From Protonemura montana (lineage: Eukaryota > Arthropoda > Insecta > Plecoptera > Nemouridae), in the NCBI GenBank assembly GCA_947568835.1, contig OX387604.1, positions 18,939,076 through 19,003,075 of the forward strand: a stretch of DNA of 64,000 nt, read 5' to 3'. This document shows, one piece after another, positions 1 to 12,400 of this stretch (position 1 is its first letter; each line of letters starts with the position of its first letter). The notes under the pieces are model-generated. The model saw only the letters and a list, made by a program, of their open reading frames with translations, did no database searches and was not told the origin of the DNA. Made by a program: the position numbers and the translations under genes.

Positions 1-290
1 ATCTCTGGTTAAAGACAGGCACTGTTCTGAAACATTGTATGGTTGTATTTGAGTATCATTAGAATTATTGAATAACTGTTTTATATAAATGGGGTAAAAT
101 CTATCTATTTGCTGCAATCTATTACTAAAACTTGTGGAGCTGATTAGAGTTTTGAGCCAAGTACTGAGGCAAAATAGAGCTTTGTTTCTTTTTTTAACTA
201 ACTTTGACCATATGATCAACATTACCACTGCAACTAAAAGCAATTATTGAACATTTCAATCTAGAATACCTGCAGAAAAGCAATCGGTAC

Positions 291-448
291 CTTGAGCTCA
301 ACTTTTCCTTCCCCGCACTCCTCTACCAGAGATGCTGGGAAGCCCAGATCGGAGATGGAGGCAGCAATATCGACAGCTTGGATCATTGCAGAATCGTACT
401 TCACTTCAGCTTTGGCGGCCAGCAGAGCTACAAGAACTCCATGTACCC
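291..448 (-). CDS. ATP7: ATP7 coding exon 6: end of HMA4
   Basis: The acceptor is tctgtacag|GG (phase 1) and the donor is CTCAAG|gtaccg (phase 0). It encodes [19 protein letters not shown] and [13 protein letters not shown], closing HMA4, then a short charged linker. The next exon lies outside the window. Confidence 0.92.
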
Positions 449-3400
449 CTGTACAGAAAACAAGCAGCAAATGATAACGGCAATCTTTACAAACGTAACA
501 AAAACGTTGGCATTCTCAGAAAATAGAAAAACTATTTTCCATTTCAACCTCATTTCACCCTTTTAAAGTAATATATTCAAGAGTTATAAATACTAACAAG
601 TATGCTTGGTTTCCAGGGTCAAAGAAAGCAAATGAGTTCTGAGGTAGTTCAGGTAATCTGGAGAAAGGTAGCAAGCATTCTCTCATGGCAGGGTGCTGGC
701 TTATTGCATAAATTGCAAAAAAGTGTTAGTGCAAGAGCCATATGCTTGCAAAGTCTAGTGCATTCTTGAGAAACCATCGTCCGAAATGAACAAACCCACT
801 GTTAATTTGTCTCTTCCAACAAGTGACCCCATCAGATGAACTCAACAGACCTGAACAGTTGAGTGTGCAGGTTATAGTAAGAGAGAAAACGTTAATGTTA
901 AGCTTTCTGCCGAGCAAACGAGCTAGCTACAAGTGGTACCGAAAGACAATGGCAGATGGCACTTGCAGTTGTCCTTTTTAACCCTCTAAAATTAAATTAT
1001 TACTTCTCAAAACATCGATGCATGTTTATCAATCGTTGAGGTAACCATTAATAAAGATTAAGTGAGCGTAAACCAAAGTCAAATGCGAGTAATATGCGAG
1101 AAATAACTAAATTACATTTCGTACGACAGTGACTCCACTCAACGGCAAAGTAGTATTTTGGTGGCAATCTTTCCCGCGGACAGTTTAGCATTAGTGTCTT
1201 CTCCCTAACTATAGCCTACTACTCAATGCCTGAACTCACCATAGATCTTGGAGCAATGCCTCTCAATGGCAGTGACACACGAGGCACAAGTCATGCCTTT
1301 TATGTGCAGGAAACATTTTTCCGAAACAAGCTGAGCACCGGGATCGCCCGCAGAGGGAGTAATCGCAATCGCAGTCGCAACGAAATCCGAACCTGGCTTC
1401 TGCTTCTTGGAACTAGTCACACTTGCATTGTCTCCATCTGCAACACAATAAACAGGTAAGAAAATACTGCTCAATGTTACTCTCAATATCCGACACAAAG
1501 ACCAGTGATGATCCATTGCAAAGATGATAGTTGCAAAGAGATCGGTTTGCTTAGTTGAATCACACTAGGAAACCCTCCCAAGGAAAAAGTGCTCTTAGGT
1601 GTTAACAAAAAAAATACAGAAGCTTACTACTGAAAGCAAAGCATGGCATAGAAAATGAGGTGAAGGCAAATATGGTGTACCTTTGGAATCAAGTACTTTG
1701 GTGTCAAATCCCATGTCTGAGATGCTATCTGCCACCTTCAGGGGTGTCGTCAAATGTGGACGAAATACCACTACAGCCCTCTTGGAGTCGAGATCTACGT
1801 GGATTGTATCTATCCCTGGCTGGCCAGAGATCATCTGTAAAAGACACACTTGGTGCTCAGTGCTGTGTGGGACCAATCACTTATTTTATTATTTAAACAA
1901 TAATAATAATTATTAAATAATAATAGTTGTTACTAATTGTATTATTATTGTTAACACTATAGTAAACGTATGAGACGTAAGTTATTATTTATCTTAAGTA
2001 TTATTTTATTTTAAAATTGACAAATTTATATCAGACTGCCACAAGCAGAATTTCAATACATAATTAGCAAAACCATCTCTGTGTTAGGAAAACTGAAAAC
2101 AAGCCGTTCAAAGCCATCTTTTTATCCTCTAAGATATTATCTGTTAGCGATTTTGCTCGGAGTAAAATCATTGAAGGTGAACAATAAAGGTGCTGGTAAG
2201 GACTGCTCTTACCCTTGAAAAAGTAACAGGTACAAGTTGTGAAACGAGGGGAAATTAAGTTGTTCTTCACTTAGCATTCAAAACCCAGTTCAAATAGTTT
2301 TTGGCAAAACTGGTGCTAAGGTTACATCAAAAACAATCATAACAGCAAAGTTGATGTCCATCAAATCTGCGGAGGGTGAAAATGCAGCTCACCGAGGTGA
2401 TGTTGTTGACGCATGAATTGCACGTCATTCCCTCGACGTGGATTGTGCAAGTATCGGGCAACGAAGCATCGAAGCCCATGTCGTCGATGGACGAGCAGAT
2501 CTCTTCGGGGGACGTGACTGCTGGGTCGAAACCCACCGAGGCACACTTCATTGCCAGGCTCACCTGCAGAAGGTTTGTTAGGTTAGGTTGGGTTCATACT
2601 CTCAGAACATTATGAGAAGGAATAGTTCCAAACATTCAACCGCTCAGTTTCGAATGGTTTTCTGGTCATTCTGCCGATTTGACATTCCTAAAGATGGTAA
2701 GTCACCGGTAAAACATTAAGCAAGGTTCTTGTCAGGACCAAAAGTTAACAAAAATATATCACAACCATCAACTACATCACAGTGAAACCAAGTCCAGAGC
2801 ATCACTATTATATTATTGCGTTTCGGCCTAAGATGGACCTCGGCACTAGCTGATGTTTCTTCTACAACCAGATAAAACATCAGCTAGCATGTGGCCGTGT
2901 CCTACCGTTACGTGGCCGTGCCCTACTGTTACATGGCCGTGTCCTACCGTTACGTGGCTCTGTGTCCTACCGTTACGTGGCCCTGTCTTACCATTACATG
3001 GCTCTTTATCCCTAATGTTACGTCGAGCCTGGCTCTGTTACGTATGTGTTGCGTATGTGTTACATATGTGCACCTAATGCTACGTCGAACCTGGCTCTGT
3101 TAGGTATGCGTTACGTATGTGTCCTTACCGTTACGTCGAGCACGCCTGGCTTTGAAGAGAGGCCCGTCTCTATGCTTGAGACGCATGACTGACAGGTCAT
3201 CCCCTCCACCCCCACCACCACACGAGTGGGGGCTGTGAAACCCAAGTTGTCCATCACGTCACTGTAACAGAAGGTATTTGTCAGCGACAGGTGCAGGGCC
3301 ATTCAAACTCTTGACTCTTTCACATCAAAGCAAAAATTGTGGGAAGAAAATGCTCAACATTTTAACAAAAACTGTGAATGGGACAAACCTGTGAATGGGA

Positions 3401-6400
3401 CAGTGTAAAACACGTTCTCGCGTTTGTTCAAGATTTTGATTTTGATTTTTTTTGTCTTTTTTTTTAACTAAGTATTAGTTTTGGTATTGGAATTAAGTAT
3501 TTAGGTTTGGCATGTTGGTAACACTGGTCCTCCTGAGATGTCTGCAGGTAATCAACACTGCATTGGGTCAGGTATCAGATAGGCTGCAGGATACTGAGAT
3601 AGCAAATGCTTACCATGTAACATAAAAACTTATTGAGAATCAGGTCTTTGTGATAAATTAATGATTAATATAACCAAAAATTGGTAATAATAGATAATAT
3701 CTTGTATTTTTTAACATGTCCAAGATTTAATAAGTACACATAGAAATTTAATTGATGGGAATATATAGCATGTGGTAAATTTGTATTATTTCTATGATTT
3801 TCAAGAGGAATTTCCAAAATGCTTAGATTTTTTATCTGCCGGAGTTATTTATTTTATTTTTTTGCTATTTTCTGATTTTTTAGATCTATTTGTCTTTGTT
3901 TGGTTCATTTGCTGCAGGTCTCTAAATCTCTCATATTTAAAAGGTTTAAGGTTTATGAAGAACTGAAATGTCAGTGAACATGGGGATGTCTTAAAAACGT
4001 TAATCGGTATCATAATCAGGGCATCGAACCCGAACCCGAACCCGAACCCGTAACCCGAAAAAACCGCAATTATGTGTGGAACCCGAACCCGAACCCGAAC
4101 CAGAATCCGGAAAATTTGGAAACCCGAACCCGAACCGGAAACTGTATTTTAATTATGAAAAACCTGAACCCGAACCCGAACCGGTATTATTTCTCGGGTT
4201 TTTTCGGGTTTTTGCACATATTGCTTTTTATTTAAAATTGTGCAGATATCCTTCCAGGATAGATGCAAGATATTTTTGTTTAGAGTAACTTTATCAAACC
4301 TTTATCTTACCCACCCATTTTCTGTGGGTAAGCACACTTACGCAGACGTCTCATTGCGCAGTCGGGCTCAAGAAAAATACATATTTTATACGGTTTACAT
4401 CGGTGACTGAGAAATCTTTTGAAATTTCTGCAGAATACTCAGCCTGCGAGAGCTGTAACCTGTAAAGTTAGCGTGGCTATCAGCGAACTCGGAGATTCTC
4501 TTGAATATCAACAGTGGTCCTACCAACAACTCGCTTTCATATCGCGCCGCTACCCTTTGTCGGGCAGCGCCGACGAAGCAATGCGACAGTATGGTACAAA
4601 AACAAAGACAAACTGGGTTGGGGATCAAGTGAATTGTTTCTAGTTATGCATCGTTTTTAATTTAAGGCTTACCCGCTTATTTTGTTACAAATTAACCACT
4701 TTCATACCATTTCAAGGGAAACGGACAAAATGTAGGGAACTGGGAAGGGATTATCTTCTATTTTAAGAAGTAGCAAGTTTGCACTTTACCAACTTACAAC
4801 CAAATGTGTTGCTTGCTTTGGCTTGTTCGGTCAGTGTCAGTCTTTTTTCATTTGTCATAGGAGGTGGCCGTATTACGCTCTTGTGTTTTATGTGCACCTT
4901 TAAATCATGGGGCGCAAACAAGAAAGCAAAATCAGAAAATATTTGAGTTAAAGCTACGTCAAAAAGGAATCAAGTTGCAGAATAGACGGCTGTAACGTGA
5001 TTATGAAGGTACATTTGCAAATGTATTTATGAGTACATTGTATCGACTGTCGAGACCCAGTTTACAGTCTGCAGTTCGTATCTATTTCAAACCTAAATAT
5101 TATGCCATAACTTAGTTGATAGTTTTATACCACCTAATCAAAATTTAACATCGATCCAAATGTACCATTTTCATCCAGTACATTATTGCAAACATTTAAA
5201 TGCCTATCACTTTATTGTTGGAAAAATACAATAAACAAAATTTGCGTACCCCTTTGGAATCCGATCCCAAGCAGACCGAAGGGAAAAAAACCTGAACCTG
5301 AACCCGAACCCGAACGAACCCGAACCTGAAAACGTACCGAACCCGAACCCGAACCCGAACCGGAATAAGCAAACTTAAAAAAACCCGAACCCGAACCGAA
5401 ATTTCACATTTACCGAACCTGAAACTGAACCCGAACCGATATTAATTTCGGTTCGATGCCCTGATCATAATACTAGTGTTGTTTTCAGCGTTTCGACCTA
5501 GTTGCTACAGGTCAATCTAATGGAATGTCTGGCGTCAGTAAACTACTTCAAAGGGTAATTGGTCATCATGAAGCATGCAAACATTCGAGGAGGCAACTTG
5601 CAACATATTTTATGGGCTGAGAAATATTATTCAGTTTGAGAAAGACAATTTCTTTAGCATCTTGCATTTTTCCGTTAGTGTATGCCGTAATATCTCTTAG
5701 ATGAGAAATTTAGTTCGTCACAAATTCTTCATCACTTCAAATGGCAAAGCTTTCTTGCTTCAGGAATGGTTTGTGGGAGTTTCGGCCAAATTGTTTTCCG
5801 AACAGAAATGCATTCTAATGTTAGTATTTAAAAAGCAATCAATGAAAGCCAATCTGCAAGCACCAAGTCGACTAAAACAAACAGGCTTAATTGCTCGATG
5901 AATAAGAGGGTGATGCTGAGGGTGATGACAAACTTATTTAATAATTTTAACATTTTTGCCTGATGAAGAAAGTAGGGCAGGAGAAAGTGGTCAAACCAAG
6001 CAAAAACTTTTTAGGGAGGCGAGTGTAAACCAGGCGCCGACATAAAGGCTACTCCTGTGGAAAAGTGCCATGAGTCACTGACCCTTCGAAATGTTGCACG
6101 ACTCAACAAGATAATGGTTGTGATAGAAAAGTGACAGAAAAGTTTCCCAACCAGGAGCAGAAACTGGTCAGTGCATATCTCATCAGGGCTAGACCATGAG
6201 GGGCCCAAAACCAGCCCTCCCAGCTTATTTCGTATTAATTATACGTTGTATTTTTGTTCATTTTACCTTGTTCATTTTAGAAATTAGTCTGTACATTCTG
6301 CTGAAGGTATACCCTACCTACAGTATGAGAATTTTAAGAATCTACTAAGAAATAAAATAAATAAATAAATTATATATCTACAAGCACGCGTAGCGTACCA

Positions 6401-9400
6401 CGTGGGAGATCGCCATGCGCCATTGCCATGCGCCATTGCCATGCCTCATTGGAGAGGGTCAATTGACAGGGTAGTGGGAATTAATTTGGCGGTCAAGTAG
6501 GTAATGAGTTTCATGACTAACGGCGAGGAACTAATCCTGTACCTACACTGCTGTACTACATATGCTTCCTACGGGAGGTATTCCAGAGCGAAATGGTAGG
6601 AGAAGCAACAGATGGACAATTATGGAATGTGTACTGCAAGAGATTGGCACTGGGCAGAATTTGCAGACAAAACAGAACAAGCATGTAAACAAAGCATTTT
6701 GTTTATCTCCTATAACCGTTGCGAGAAATGTCAAATACTAAAATAACAACTCATTGCGACCAACATTGGACTATTATACGCTGATGTTTGTATAGGTACT
6801 GTTCCCGCTCCAGGCTATTCATTTGTTTTCAACACTAAAACTGATTTCATTATATTATAATTGCATAATGAGAATGTTCATTAACACCAAGTGCACTACC
6901 TCACGTCATCTAAAAGAGTCATATTTCCGCTTGCTAAGAAATATCACGCAAGTTTTAATCCATTCAAATGGTACTCGGTGCGTTTCGGTGCATCGAATTA
7001 ATTTTCTGTCAATTCAAAGAAAATCAAAAGCACTACTTTTGCCGAGTCTGCTTGATAACGTATGAAAAATTTTCAATGTTGTTGTTAAAACCTGAGAACA
7101 GCTCCGGTATTCATCGCCACTAAAATTGATTTATCGTTAATGGTCGATGAAATACAAGTCCGTCCAAACAATGATAAATAAAAATGTACTTGCACATTGG
7201 AGGTGCGCTCACTTCACCTCAGTGACCTAGTTCCAACAAGTCATCCAGTTCACAGGTACCTATTACTATTAGTCGTTACCCAACAGAGATTATCTCGATT
7301 ATGTCATCAACTAGACAAATATTAAAATCTTAGCTCAAATTTGCACTTTTGTCTGAGATCCCATCACCCCAAAAATCTCACCAATGACTGCCGATGGATC
7401 GCATTGATCCATACTGGTCGGAATTTCGACTTGTTGTGGAGTCGATGGTTAGATACTTGGTTCTGATTTTCGGCCGAGCTCCTAGCAGGGGTTTTGCCTC
7501 TTCGCCGAAAGCCGACATTTCAGATCAGATTCGCGACTCTCTCAACCCAAAGTCAACGCACACTCCAAAACACGAAACACACTTCCACAATGTTCACCGC
7601 AAACGTTTCATGAGCACGCATTGAGAAAGCAGTAACCAGGTAAACTCAACCGCCATTGAGAAGTGCCATTGCAAGCAGAATCAGAAGAGGCTAGCAAGCT
7701 ACTGTTTTCAAATTAATAAAGTATTTCAGTTAGAAAATGAACCAATGCGGCTTTGGTCCAGTGTCCGGATATCCTCTGATAATGTACGGAAATTTACGGA
7801 TATTTTCGCTGTATGCAGCGATCGTGTATGATATGAGATAACGGCTATGTACTAGGGCTAGACACAATATATAAAAATGCGACGAAGCTGTGGCTTGCAG
7901 TGTCACGAAATCGACTGCTAGCAGACCTGTGCAAGTGGAAACCTTTGCGCACGGCACATGTGTCTACTACCTCCCTACTCCAGCAAGCAGACACCTTAAA
8001 CAAGATAACACTATTCCAGAACATAAGCCCGCAGGGGGTGGTAAACCCGCCAGGGGCGAACTCCGTTGCCATAGCTGTGGTTACAAAGGACCTGATGATC
8101 AAATATAGGTAGAAGTCGTGATTCCAGATTGTTTCTTTCTCAAGTAAACTCAGAGTTAACGGTGAGCAATATCATATCTATATGTTCACCACCAAAAACT
8201 TGGAGAAAGAAAGGATATTAGATCCCGAAAGAAAAACTATGTCAGTAAGAGTCATGTGGGCATTTGCCGCTGTTGCTGGCTTGACGCCGCTTTGGTCAGC
8301 CCTGTATTTGCTATCTCTCTCTTACTCTTAATTGTCCACACTCCTCACTCTGTTTCTATCTCACTTTCGCTTCTAAATAAACTTTGCACACGGCTTTTGT
8401 GGTTAATCTCGTGACTGTGTTATCTCTGCATCACGCCTGGTAGGCCGTGTGCAAAGACTGTCGTAGGTACTGTCTATATCAGAATTGAAGGTTGTTTCAT
8501 TTTCTGGAGGTACTGTACTTCGGCGATAGCGAGGTGGCTCCTACCAGGCAAGCAACCAGCAACACACTGCAATGAATCTCTCTCCCTGGACTTTTCATTC
8601 CCTCTTTTTTTATTGTGAAGGGTGGCATGGCATCACTTGGCCGGTTTTTCATTGTACCGTTATTGCTCCTATCAGTACCAATCAAGTAATCGGCCGAGTA
8701 TCTAAATTACCAAATCGAAAATCGAAAATTTACCACAGGACCTAGTAAACTATTCATGCACCAACTCGTTCTTAGGAAATAGTATCAAATTTGGTTTTTC
8801 ATTTGTCAGATTTTCGGGGAAATTTGCAGTCTGATTATTTTGTTTCTGACATTGGTTGACAAGAAAAGAAGCTTGCTGCTATTCCGTTAAGCCGTATTTC
8901 ACGCCTGCAGTCATCGAAACTGCACGTTTGACCGCTCAAAACCAAAATAGATACATTCTTGTTGACAGTCGAAATAGACAACATTTGTTTTACTGTACAA
9001 CGACCTTGAGTGCTGTTAGTTCGATCGAAGCAAATCGCAATCAAGCACGAGCATCTGTTTTGGACATGTGACTATTCGACATTATCACTTGTACAACTCT
9101 GGACCGCTAATTATCTTGAAGCTCGCCACAACTCGGTAACAAAATCATTTTATTGGACAACGGATAAAACCAGAGTAGGGACACTTATAAAAAATATTTG
9201 AAGTCCTGACCTAAGGTCAAGGTGATCAAAGCTGCATAAACGCGAGAAAGGTTTTCTGAAACGCTGCATCCCACAAATCGTCAATTATCGGCATAACATG
9301 AAAGCAGGCAAACGTTCAAGGCAAATGTTTGCCGACCAACAGCATGATTTTGATATAATTACAAATTACTAAAATAAATAAGAGAGTTTGGTACCTGCAG

Positions 9401-12400
9401 TCTGTATCCAAAGTTTCCAATCGCGCATAGCTACCCATGGTGTTGATATCAAGCAAGACAGAGGCTACCAGAATTTAGCCCATGCTTGTTCCTTCGCGAC
9501 TACTCGACCACAATTGAGAGACAACTCACAATCATACGTTTAGACTGTTGGTATGGCCGAACTGCTAATGATCGACATACCGCAAACCAACTAGCTCGTA
9601 CTTTCTAAAAGCGCGTAAATTCACTAGATTTGCCAGTTGTGGGACAAAGCTGCAAGGTGGAGGTAGGTACTTGCAGCACGAGACACAGGAGAATGAACGA
9701 ATGGCCTAGATAATAGCAACAACGTTCACGAGCAGGGGCCAGCCATGATCCAGTTTCCATTCGCAATCTTTTCTTTTCTTTCGAGTAATTTCAGTCTACT
9801 TCCTAGGTGACCAACAGTCCGTGCTGCCATTGCCCCCTATCCCCCTCCCCAATTCTCCGACGACCGTGGTGGTTGAAAACGAAAATTGTTACGTTTCAAG
9901 GTCTGGTATGGGCGCAGTCATGCTTGGTGACACACGCCGTCTATTTCCTGTTCGAATGTCGATTCGAAGCGCTAGAGACCTGCTTGATTACTTAGTTATA
10001 AATTACCGGTGACCTAATTAGACATTAGTAATTAGTTAATTATCACTTAAGACACTAGAGAAACATTTTTCATAGTTTCGTCAGTGCCTACATACGTACG
10101 TAACTCGGCAATCTTATTGATACGCTTATTTCCGCCAACTACCATAGCAACGAGCAATTGTCAAGTATCCATCGTGTTAAATGAAAATTCGTCTTTGCTT
10201 TCAACCTTTTGGGACATAACAGGTGATTCGAATACGAGGTCCCATGTTTTCTTTATTTGAAATATTCGAAGAAACAGATCGCTGACCGGATCCCTGACCA
10301 GATCTTCGACTTGCAAATCCGGTGAGAAAAATCCCAAGGGTCAATGAGATGAGATGACCACGAACACGTTAGAGCAGCCCATGGTGTTTGGGAAGTGCCA
10401 AGGAGAAGAAAGATAGAAAGAGAGCGAGAGAGAGAGAGAAGATACTCACACGTGGTCCCCATGCATAGACAGAGGTTGGTAGCGATGCTTCATAGGGCCA
10501 TTGGGTTTATAACCTGTAAATCCAATGATATATAAAGCAATCCACGCTGTCACCCACTGCTTTATGATAACAGAGTGACAGTCCTGCTACCCTACCACTG
10601 TATACCGCTGTCTGTACAGCTGTAATATTCTCATGCAAACCTATTTCACTTTAATTTGAGCTATTCTGTTTGTATTCTGCTGTCGACTGCCGTCACGCGA
10701 CTACTAACACGAAAATACCAGTGATTTGCCGGATTAGTTGCTATCTTAGAGCATTATCTTGATTAATTGCTGCCGCAAGAAATCACAGTGATTACTCGAT
10801 TAGTATTGATGCGCCTGCCGTTAATTTCGACATTCTGCATGCATCATTTAAATAAAATGATTTTAAGAAATAAAGCAACCAGAGATTAGACAAAGGATGG
10901 TGTTATCATTTAAAAAATGTCATACCTTTGAACGTGTGTCGACGAAATCCGTGTTATAAAACGAGGTAGTTAGAAATTAAGCCACGCGAGCTCAGACCCG
11001 TAGTTGACGACACCTGCACACCGCAAGGTATTGAACAAGAATGCGAAGAGTTTCTGCAATTCACATCGAAAGAGTGCACTTGATCGCTTGTTGTAATTAC
11101 ACGGTAATGGGTGGGTGTTCCATAACATGCCCGTCACCACACGCGTCTCATATTTCAATATTGATTCAGATGCCTTCCACCTGAAAACGCCACTTCTCTG
11201 TTAGTGTTAAAGTATTGCTAATAACAAATGTGTCACAGTTAAACAGGGTATTTGAGGCAGGACACGCTAAACCCAACATATCACGGAATGTTGTACCTTA
11301 GAGGTTATACATTGAAAATATACGAGCCGAACATATTTTCTTAATTTTAAATTTTTTTTAAGTATGGACCGCAGGTCTTTGGGTGAAATTATCGTCCCGA
11401 GCAAATGCAAGTAACTTCTTGGAAACAGCATGGAACATCCCCACACAGGGCCCATATCTCTCGCGGCACGTTACCTACTCTACAGAAAGTGCCATATGAA
11501 GTGCCATATGAAGTGCCATTGGAAGTGCGTTAGGTATGGGAGCGACCTGCTTCTTTACAATAACACCACGAGTGACTCGAAATAAACATCCAAGACTGAG
11601 TCACGTGATGCAAGGTTAATCAACTTACGGCCATCAACTACGGTGACCACACAACAGCTTGACGCTGAAACATTTAGCTCACAACATTAAGTCACACGTA
11701 TGCAAGGAAAAACGTTTCGCGAAGTTGATTTTGTTTGTACAAGTGTGAAGTGAGGCTGGTGGGTCCCATAGTTAAAAATTTTGTCTTAAAAGCTCGTTCT
11801 GACTCACATGGGTACATGAGTGTCTACATGGGCACTCTCCAAGTGGCATCATTCAGAGTCGACTTGTTTTCGTAAAAGTGACAGATTGAAAAACCTCCTA
11901 AATGTTTGAAAGAAATTGCGTGAGCATGCAATTCAATTATCGAGTGCAAAAGAGGAATACAAGCATAGCCTTATAATACCTATAAATAAAAATAATAGTT
12001 AGCTCGTATTTCTAAGGGAATATTTACGAGGCAGACGATTAACTACTTTGATTGTCAATTTATTGATTTATCTGTTGTGTCTAAACGCATTGTTTAGATA
12101 ACGGTTCGTTTGACACTGGTCTAATGCCGTCGGTAAATGAGTGGGTGATGATGAAGAACTTTGCCTAGACTTCAGGGAAGAGGGAAATCCGGTGCCGGTA
12201 CGAAGCCTACTCTTGTGGAAGAGCACCAAGGGGACGGGAAAACATAAACTGCGCCTCTAACCACCGGCCAGATTCCTCCACGAATCCATGCTGTCAAGAG
12301 GTTGATAAGCAAGGTGAGGGAAGTTGTTGCACCTTAGAGGTTGCACTAACAGGAGGTTGCACCCATCCAATACCTGAACCAGCGCAGTGTTGCTTAACAT

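Noticed and set aside
4395..4643. Open frames inside the hAT element as transposase
   Set aside because: They are under 80 codons and have no hAT dimerisation or zinc-finger motif.
4024..5450. CCCGAA runs as telomeric repeat
   Set aside because: They lie inside an element with inverted termini and target duplication in the middle of a gene; TTCGGG is not a known animal telomere unit.
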